A stretch of DNA of 8,384 bases from the NCBI GenBank assembly GCA_945877885.1, contig CAMCSI010000053.1:1-8384 (forward strand), written 5' to 3'. This DNA comes from Chlamydia trachomatis. Its GTDB lineage: Bacteria; Chlamydiota; Chlamydiia; Chlamydiales; 2-12-FULL-49-11. The notes below the pieces were generated by a model. It did no database searches. It saw only the letters and a list, made by a program, of their open reading frames with translations, and was not told the DNA's origin. Below, in pieces: positions 1 through 4,503 of the stretch. Positions within the stretch are counted from its first letter, which is position 1. Every line of letters starts with the position of its first letter. The translations under genes and the position numbers were made by a program.

Positions 1-1317
1 AGCAGAATGGGTAAAATTGCTTTAGATCGTATAGAAAAGGGTGAAAAGACAGTGATAGGTCTTCATAGCGTTGGAGCCCCACTAAAAGATGGGCAAAAAG
101 ATTCCCACTGGCCTTGTAATGAGGAAAAAGTAATTGCTCATTTTCCTGAAACAAAAGAGATTTTTTCCTTTGGCAGTGGATACGGCGGTAATGCTCTTTT
201 AGGGAAGAAATGTTTTGCTCTTCGTATTGGCTCTTGCATTGCTAAAGAGGAAGGATCTTTAGCCGAACATATGCTAATTATTGGGGTAACTAATCCTAAG
301 GGCAAAAAGAAATATTTTGCTGCAGCATTTCCATCCTCCTGCGGAAAGACAAATCTTGCCCTGATTAAGTCAGATTTACCGGGCTGGAAAGTGGAATGTG
401 TGGGAGATGATATTGCGTGGATGAAGTTTGGTAAAGATAAGCAATTATACGCCATTAATCCAGAAAACGGATTTTTTGGCGTAGCTCCAGGAACTTCGTG
501 GAAAACAAACCCCCATGCGATGGAAATGATTCAAAAAGATACCCTATTTACAAACGTTGCATTAAACGGGGATGATGTATGGTGGGAAGGGATGAGCGAT
601 CAAGTTCCAGATGGGTTAATCGATTGGAATGGAAAAGTTTATAAAAAAGAGGGTGGAGAAAAAGCAGCTCATCCAAATGCAAGATTTACTACACCCATTT
701 CTTCCTGCCCTACACTTGATCCAGGGGCAAAAGCCTCCACCGGCGTACCTATTTCAGGAATAATTTTTGGTGGACGTCGCGGGGATTTAACCCCACTTGT
801 GATGGAGGCAAAAGATTGGACGATGGGTACTTTGTATGGTGCAGCGCTGTCGTCAGAAAAAACTGCAGCTGCCGAAGGAATAGCAGGGGAAATGAGGCAT
901 GATCCATTTGCGATGCTCCCTTTTTGTGGCTATCATATGGCAGATTATTTTCAGCACTGGCTTTCTATGGAAGAGAAAGATCCTTCAAGGAAATTACCTA
1001 AAATTTTTTCTGTGAATTGGTTTAGAAAAGATGGGCAGGGAAAATTTCTTTGGCCAGGATATTCTATGAATATGCATGTGATCAAATGGATGTTTGAATC
1101 TATTGATAACGAGGTTGAAAAAGTAAAGACCCCTTTTGGGTTTTTACCAAAAAATATGGAAGTAGAGAAAGTGGATAAAAAAGTTCTAAAGGATCTTTTA
1201 AGCCTTGATGAAAACGAATATAAAAAGGAGATGTCTAGGATCAGATCGTATTTTGTAGACACCTTTGGTGCTAAAGTTCCGAAAAAGATCCTAGATCTAT
1301 TAGATAATCTTGTTTAG
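1..1317 (+). CDS. pckG: Phosphoenolpyruvate carboxykinase (GTP), 5'-truncated by the window edge
   Basis: Interconverts oxaloacetate + GTP with phosphoenolpyruvate + GDP + CO2 in the cytosol, linking the TCA cycle to gluconeogenesis. The frame is open from base 1, so the ATG at base 7 is internal. Family length is about 600 residues, so roughly 170 are missing upstream. Numbering from the Met at base 7, visible hallmarks are metal ligands K68, H88 and D135, the P-loop FPSSCGKTN (108-116) with reactive Cys112, the kinase-2 motif VGDDIAWM, the segment RFTTPISSCP, FGGRRGDLTPLV (254-265) and the mobile lid around KTAAAE (285-290). These match rat PEPCK K244, H264, C288 and D311 with a constant offset, as I recall that enzyme. 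The guanine pocket has F339, F347 and N355, but the usual WPGFGEN reads WPGYSMN, which is odd. The 3' end overlaps convergent ndk by 4 bp. Family assignment is firm. Confidence 0.95.
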   Translation, partial: SRMGKIALDRIEKGEKTVIGLHSVGAPLKDGQKDSHWPCNEEKVIAHFPETKEIFSFGSGYGGNALLGKKCFALRIGSCIAKEEGSLAEHMLIIGVTNPKGKKKYFAAAFPSSCGKTNLALIKSDLPGWKVECVGDDIAWMKFGKDKQLYAINPENGFFGVAPGTSWKTNPHAMEMIQKDTLFTNVALNGDDVWWEGMSDQVPDGLIDWNGKVYKKEGGEKAAHPNARFTTPISSCPTLDPGAKASTGVPISGIIFGGRRGDLTPLVMEAKDWTMGTLYGAALSSEKTAAAEGIAGEMRHDPFAMLPFCGYHMADYFQHWLSMEEKDPSRKLPKIFSVNWFRKDGQGKFLWPGYSMNMHVIKWMFESIDNEVEKVKTPFGFLPKNMEVEKVDKKVLKDLLSLDENEYKKEMSRIRSYFVDTFGAKVPKKILDLLDNLV

Positions 1318-1748
1318 ATATCTAGAGTTGAAAAAATTTCATTTTCTTTAAAGAAAAATAAAACTTCATTGATTGCATTTTCATGACTATCTGAACCGTG
1401 TACTGCATTTGCGTCGATAGAATCTGCAAAATCTTTACGAATTGTGCCAGGTTTTGCCTCTGCTGGGTTTGTAGCGCCCATAATTTCTCTATTTCTTGCA
1501 ACAGCATTTTCCCCTTCGAGGACAGATACAAGAACTGGACCTGATGTCATAAGAGAAACAAGGTCAGCAAAAAACGGTCTTTTTCTGTGAATGTCGTAAA
1601 AATTTTCTGCTTGTTCTTTTGTAAGATATAGCATTTTAGAAGCTATAACTGATAAACCATTTTTTTCAAAACGTGTAAGAATTTCTCCTATTACGTTCTT
1701 TTTTACTGCATCTGGTTTGATAATAGATAGTGTTTGCTGTATTGCCAT
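1314..1748 (-). CDS. ndk: Nucleoside diphosphate kinase
   Basis: Transfers the gamma phosphate of ATP to other nucleoside diphosphates through a phospho-histidine intermediate, balancing NTP and dNTP pools in the cytosol. The 144 residues match the usual bacterial length. Visible are the N-terminal strand with K11 (QQTLSIIKPDAV), the Kpn-loop region RPFFADLVSLMTSGPV (57-72), MGATNPAEAKPGTIRKDF (90-107) and the active-site NAVHGSDS with catalytic His117. The ATG at 1748 is supported by GGAG (1759-1756) seven bases upstream. The gene follows lptB on the same strand after a 65-base gap that contains a good sigma70-type promoter, so it can be transcribed alone. Its stop codon lies inside the end of convergent pckG, so no terminator fits between the two genes. 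Confidence 0.97.
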   Translation of the reverse strand: MAIQQTLSIIKPDAVKKNVIGEILTRFEKNGLSVIASKMLYLTKEQAENFYDIHRKRPFFADLVSLMTSGPVLVSVLEGENAVARNREIMGATNPAEAKPGTIRKDFADSIDANAVHGSDSHENAINEVLFFFKENEIFSTLDI

Positions 1749-1776
1749 TTGATAACTCCGTGTTAATTTGAGCTAT

Positions 1777-1806
1777 ATTATATGCTAAAGGAAGGATTAC
1801 AAGCAA
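1777..1806 (-). promoter_or_regulatory. Sigma70/sigma66-type promoter for ndk
   Basis: On the minus strand a perfect -10 hexamer TATAAT (1782-1777) is preceded by TTGCTT (1806-1801) with an 18-base spacer. The predicted start is near 1770, leaving a leader of about 20 bases before the GGAG ribosome site. The -35 falls just after the lptB stop codon, so this promoter separates ndk from the upstream envelope operon. It is inferred from sequence only. Confidence 0.6.
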
Positions 1807-1813
1807 GAATTGG

Positions 1814-2536
1814 TTATTTCAAAGAAAAGTTTTTACCTAAATAATATTCTTTCAAAGATGCATTTTCCACCAGTTCCTTACTTGTTCCTGTGGCAAGTAG
1901 GCGGCCGCTATGTAAAAAAAAGCCTTTATCGATAAAAGATAAGAGTTCATGGGCGTTGTGGTCGGTGATAAAAATGGTGATCCCTTTGGCTTTTAAGAAA
2001 TAGATCAGCTCTTTTACATCTTCGATGGTTTTTGGATCAATATTTGCAAAAGGCTCATCAAGAAATAAAATCTTTGGCTCTGTGATTAAAGCCCTACTAA
2101 TTTCAACCCTTCGTCTTTCTCCACCAGAAAGCTCTTTAGCTTTTTTCTTTTTCAGAGGTAAGATATGCAATTCATCCAATCTTTTATCTACAATTAACTG
2201 CTTTTCAGCTTTTGTAAGCCTTTTCTGCTCTAAATAAATCAGAAGATTTTCCTCAACGGTTAATTCCTTAAAAATCGATGGTTCTTGAGATAAATAGCCA
2301 ATTCCTTTTCTTGCTCGTTTATACATGGGAAGCTTTGTGATATTTTCACCATCAAGGATGATTTCTCCAAAAGATGCTTTATAAAGTCCTATGAGAGCAT
2401 GAAAGGTAGTTGTTTTACCAGCGCCATTGGCACCTAGCAACCCTGAGATGAGCCCTTTTTCGAGCTCAAAGGAAAGATCATGTAAAATCGTATGTCTGTT
2501 AACGGATACTTTTAGATGGTTAACGGTTAAAGTCAT
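1814..2536 (-). CDS. lptB: LPS export ABC transporter ATP-binding protein LptB
   Basis: Cytoplasmic ATPase of the LptB2FGC complex, which extracts lipopolysaccharide from the inner membrane for transport to the cell surface. The 240 residues equal the family's usual length. Visible are Walker A GANGAGKT (35-42), Q-loop Q84, signature LSGGE (136-140), Walker B ILFLDEP with catalytic E161, D-loop and the H-loop TDHN with H193. The TDHN switch and C-terminal YYLGKNF distinguish LptB from LivF/LivG-type ATPases. An in-frame GTG/ATG-like extension to 2614 exists. I chose the ATG at 2536 because it matches the family N-terminus (MTLTVNHLKV) and has GGAG eight bases upstream. Its start overlaps the end of the preceding short membrane-protein gene by 17 bp, which suggests translational coupling. 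Confidence 0.93.
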   Translation of the reverse strand: MTLTVNHLKVSVNRHTILHDLSFELEKGLISGLLGANGAGKTTTFHALIGLYKASFGEIILDGENITKLPMYKRARKGIGYLSQEPSIFKELTVEENLLIYLEQKRLTKAEKQLIVDKRLDELHILPLKKKKAKELSGGERRRVEISRALITEPKILFLDEPFANIDPKTIEDVKELIYFLKAKGITIFITDHNAHELLSFIDKGFFLHSGRLLATGTSKELVENASLKEYYLGKNFSLK

Positions 2537-2819
2537 TATTTTTTCTCCATTTGATAGAGATCCAACCCTCTGAGGAACGTTTTTTCTCTCCTGTAATGGT
2601 GGATTTAGAGCCATTTTCTTCGACAGTTAGACAAGAGCTGTATTTACCTCTTTTCCAAAGATTACTTGTAGAATTTGTTTGTGTAATAGCAGCAGGCTCC
2701 TTTGTCTCTTTCTGCAAAACAGTACTAGCCTTAATGTAAGGAAAAAGTAGATAAATAAGAGACAAAATAAGAGTAAAACACAAAAAATTCCAAATAGGAT
2801 AACTATATTTTTGCAGCAT
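2520..2819 (-). CDS. Short single-pass membrane protein in the LptC position
   Basis: Encodes 99 residues. A short N-terminus is followed by a clear hydrophobic segment at about residues 9-28 (NFLCFTLILSLIYLLFPY), then a polar Thr/Ser/Lys-rich tail. This looks like a membrane anchor with a small periplasmic part. The ATG at 2819 lies inside the end of kdsA (17-bp overlap), and the stop lies 17 bp inside lptB, so it is embedded in the operon. A weak AAAGG sits 11 bases upstream of the start. Sitting between kdsA and lptB is where proteobacteria encode LptC, the membrane-anchored periplasmic LPS export protein, and from memory Chlamydia also has a small hypothetical gene here. LptC proteins are usually near 190 residues, so this would be a minimal or degenerate version. 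The function is inferred from position only. Confidence 0.7.
   Translation of the reverse strand: MLQKYSYPIWNFLCFTLILSLIYLLFPYIKASTVLQKETKEPAAITQTNSTSNLWKRGKYSSCLTVEENGSKSTITGEKKRSSEGWISIKWRKNNDFNR
2544..2548 (-). promoter_or_regulatory. Ribosome binding site deciding the lptB start
   Basis: GGAGA on the minus strand (2548-2544) sits eight bases before ATG 2536. It supports a 240-residue LptB over the longer open frame that begins at 2614, whose extra N-terminus does not resemble the family. Confidence 0.7.
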
Positions 2820-3654
2820 AATTAACGCAACCTTTAGTGGATTCTTCTTTTAAAAGAAACTCTCTTAGCTGGTAGAGCTTATTTAGCAATTCTGGTGCAT
2901 GAGATAAAGGCCATTGCGTATTTTTATCACTTTTTGCAAGCATAGGATTTGGATGTGTTTCTAAAAAAATGAGATCACACCCAGCAGCAACAGCTGCTTT
3001 GGCAAGAGGCTCCATAAAAGCTCTTTCTCCACCTGATTCTTTAGAAAGGCCAGGCATTTGCCCTGAATGAGTTACATCGTAACAGGTAGCTTTGCAAAAT
3101 TTTTTCATAATTGGAATAGATCTAAAGTCATTGACAAGGTTGTGATAGCCAAAGCTTGTTCCTCGGTCTGTAAAAATGATATCTTTATTTCCTGTGGAAA
3201 GGATTTTATCTGCAACATGTTCCATATCAGATGGGGCCATAAATTGCCCTTTTTTCACATGCACAGGTTTCATCGTTTCGGCAGCTTTAATGATTAAGTC
3301 AGTTTGTCTTGCTAAAAGTGCTGGAATTTGTAAAATATCACAAACCTCAGCGGTCATATCTACTTGCTCTGGGATATGTACATCGGTAGTTACTGCAACA
3401 TCAAATTCCTTTTTAATTCGCGATAAATAACCTAGTCCTTCCTCAATGCTAAACCCTCTGAAAGAATCGATTGAGGAGCGGTTAGCTTTATCAAAGCTTG
3501 CTTTAAAAATGAAAGGGAAGGGGAGTCTTTCTTTTAGCGTTCCACAGATTTCTTCAAGTTGAGTATAGGATTCAATCACACATGGGCCAAGAATAAAACC
3601 AAGTGATCTACCCTGTCCATAGGGGGTATTTTTTATGACGATATCGTTATTCAT
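2803..3654 (-). CDS. kdsA: 3-deoxy-8-phosphooctulonate (Kdo-8-P) synthase, metal-dependent type
   Basis: Condenses phosphoenolpyruvate with D-arabinose 5-phosphate to Kdo 8-phosphate, the committed step to the Kdo core sugar of lipopolysaccharide. The length of 283 is normal. Visible are the loop GPCVIES (23-29), FKASFDKANRSS (50-61), QIPALLARQTDLI (109-121), VKKGQFMAP (133-141), RGTSFGYHN (164-172) and FLETHPNP (230-237). C25, H196, E232 and D243 occupy the spacing of the four metal ligands of the Aquifex enzyme. Metal-independent enzymes such as that of E. coli have Asn in place of Cys, so this one should need a divalent metal. Minor oddities are DVTHSGQ where SVQ is usual and TDRG where ERG is usual. 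The start overlaps the dapB stop as ATGA, with AAAGGG five bases upstream. Confidence 0.96.
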   Translation of the reverse strand: MNNDIVIKNTPYGQGRSLGFILGPCVIESYTQLEEICGTLKERLPFPFIFKASFDKANRSSIDSFRGFSIEEGLGYLSRIKKEFDVAVTTDVHIPEQVDMTAEVCDILQIPALLARQTDLIIKAAETMKPVHVKKGQFMAPSDMEHVADKILSTGNKDIIFTDRGTSFGYHNLVNDFRSIPIMKKFCKATCYDVTHSGQMPGLSKESGGERAFMEPLAKAAVAAGCDLIFLETHPNPMLAKSDKNTQWPLSHAPELLNKLYQLREFLLKEESTKGCVNYAAKI

Positions 3655-4295
3655 AGCGACCCTTTTGTGTAAACATCTTCCATAGTATAAAGGCCAGCCT
3701 CTTTTTGATAAAGAAAAGAGAGTGCCTCTATCGCTCCTTTTGCAAATAACTCTCTAAAGTGGGCGGTATGCTTTATCTCAATTTCTTCAAAAGGAAAAGT
3801 AAATAGCATTGAATGTGTTCCGATAGCCTCTTCAGTACGATGAGAAATAATAGATGGGGGCTCTTTATAGAGCAGGCTTAACTCTTTTGCCGTTCCACTG
3901 GGGGTATCTTTTTTATGGATGTGGTGGGTGTCGATAATCACTGATGGGGTGAGCGCAAAAGCTTTAAGCATCCGTTTAAGAAAAAAAAGTCCTTTAGAAA
4001 AATTTGATGCAATAAGTAGAGGGATAAGAGCTGAGGCTTTTTTAAGCTCCTTCATCGTGAGGTCATTGTGACCTGTGGAGCCAACTACGAGGGGTTTTTT
4101 TGATTTAATGATCAAGGGTAATAAGGGGGCGATTACATTTGGAGCCGAAACGTCTATAAAAAGATCAATCTTTGGGTCGGTGAGCATTTCTTTATTTGAT
4201 TTTGAACAGATAATTATGTGGTTAGGGCAAAGACTTACGATCCTTTTCCCTAGCCTGCCAGTGCCTCCGATGATACAAATATGTAAATTTTCCAT
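3651..4295 (-). CDS. dapB: 4-hydroxy-tetrahydrodipicolinate reductase, compact form
   Basis: Reduces hydroxy-tetrahydrodipicolinate with NAD(P)H in the lysine/meso-diaminopimelate pathway, which supplies peptidoglycan cross-links. With the ATG at 4295 the protein has 214 residues, short against the usual 240-270. Visible are the dinucleotide loop GGTGRLG (10-16), VGSTG (71-75), ASNFSKG (96-102), the signature HHIHKKDTPSGTA (124-136) holding the catalytic His pair and the substrate-binding KKD and PSGT, and a C-terminal GTHSMLF...HFRELFAKGA. The saving appears to be in the first domain, between the Rossmann loop and the IDVSAPN segment (47-53). A TTG start at 4310 would add MYSRI; I prefer the ATG because it matches the family start, although neither has a strong ribosome site. 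It is the first gene of the operon and is coupled to kdsA by a 4-bp ATGA overlap. Confidence 0.9.
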   Translation of the reverse strand: MENLHICIIGGTGRLGKRIVSLCPNHIIICSKSNKEMLTDPKIDLFIDVSAPNVIAPLLPLIIKSKKPLVVGSTGHNDLTMKELKKASALIPLLIASNFSKGLFFLKRMLKAFALTPSVIIDTHHIHKKDTPSGTAKELSLLYKEPPSIISHRTEEAIGTHSMLFTFPFEEIEIKHTAHFRELFAKGAIEALSFLYQKEAGLYTMEDVYTKGSL

Positions 4296-4352
4296 GATTC
4301 GACTATACAATAATCGCTCATTTAGAGTATAGTAGTTTCACTGCTACAGTTT

Positions 4353-4382
4353 CTTATAAGATAGTTCTTGATTTGTTGATAA
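4353..4382 (-). promoter_or_regulatory. Candidate promoter of the dapB-kdsA-lptB operon
   Basis: On the minus strand TTATCA (4382-4377) and TATAAG (4358-4353) are separated by 18 bases. A second possible -10, TATACT (4331-4326), lies closer to the gene but lacks a good -35. Either would sit back to back with the tRNA promoter in the 115-bp divergent gap. This is a weak prediction. Confidence 0.3.
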
Positions 4383-4396
4383 AATCTGGTTATTAT
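4368..4396 (+). promoter_or_regulatory. Promoter of tRNA-Arg (and probably the downstream DHH gene)
   Basis: TTGATT (4368-4373) and TATTAT (4391-4396) are 17 bases apart, predicting a start near 4403, a few bases before the mature tRNA. An overlapping alternative is TTGATA (4376-4381) with TATAAA (4400-4405), spacer 18, which would start almost at the tRNA 5' end. No other promoter-sized gap exists before the gene at 4504. Confidence 0.55.
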
Positions 4397-4410
4397 TGTT
4401 ATAAAATTTT

Positions 4411-4483
4411 GGACCGATAGCTCAGTGGATAGAGCACCCGCCTTCTAAGTGGGTGGTCGCAGGTTCGAATCCTGCTCGGTCCG
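4411..4483 (+). tRNA. tRNA-Arg (anticodon UCU)
   Basis: A 73-base cloverleaf. The acceptor stem is GGACCGA paired with TCGGTCC (4476-4482), with discriminator G4483. The D stem is GCTC/GAGC, and the anticodon stem CCCGC/GTGGG (one G-T pair) encloses CTTCTAA with anticodon TCT at 4444-4446. The T stem GCAGG/CCTGC encloses TTCGAAT. It reads AGA (and perhaps AGG) codons, which are common in an AT-rich genome. The 3' CCA is not encoded, since ATC follows, so CCA must be added post-transcriptionally. No T-run terminator follows before the next gene 20 bases on. Confidence 0.98.
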
Positions 4484-4492
4484 ATCCATTTT

Positions 4493-4498
4493 AGGGAG
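4493..4498 (+). promoter_or_regulatory. Ribosome binding site deciding the GTG start at 4504
   Basis: AGGGAG lies five bases before GTG 4504, in the 20-base gap between the tRNA 3' end and the gene. It supports the non-ATG start. The first in-frame ATG is only at codon 42 and would discard conserved-looking sequence. Confidence 0.75.
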
Positions 4499-4503
4499 CA
4501 GCT

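Noticed and set aside
7..9. ATG at base 7 as start of pckG
   Set aside because: The frame is open to base 1, and the family has about 170 further residues upstream of this point, so the Met is internal.
138..455. Minus-strand open frame within pckG
   Set aside because: It lies wholly opposite strongly conserved PEPCK coding sequence, including the P-loop, and shows no motif of its own.
951..1262. Minus-strand open frame within the 3' part of pckG
   Set aside because: Antisense shadow of conserved coding sequence; no start signal or recognisable product.
1322..1531. Second minus-strand frame inside ndk
   Set aside because: Shifted-frame shadow of the NDP kinase gene, which has full family motifs in its own frame.
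2537..2614. N-terminal extension of LptB in the same frame
   Set aside because: The added residues do not resemble LptB, and the internal ATG 2536 has a good ribosome site and gives the family length. It is kept only as a hint for a possible frameshift in the upstream gene.
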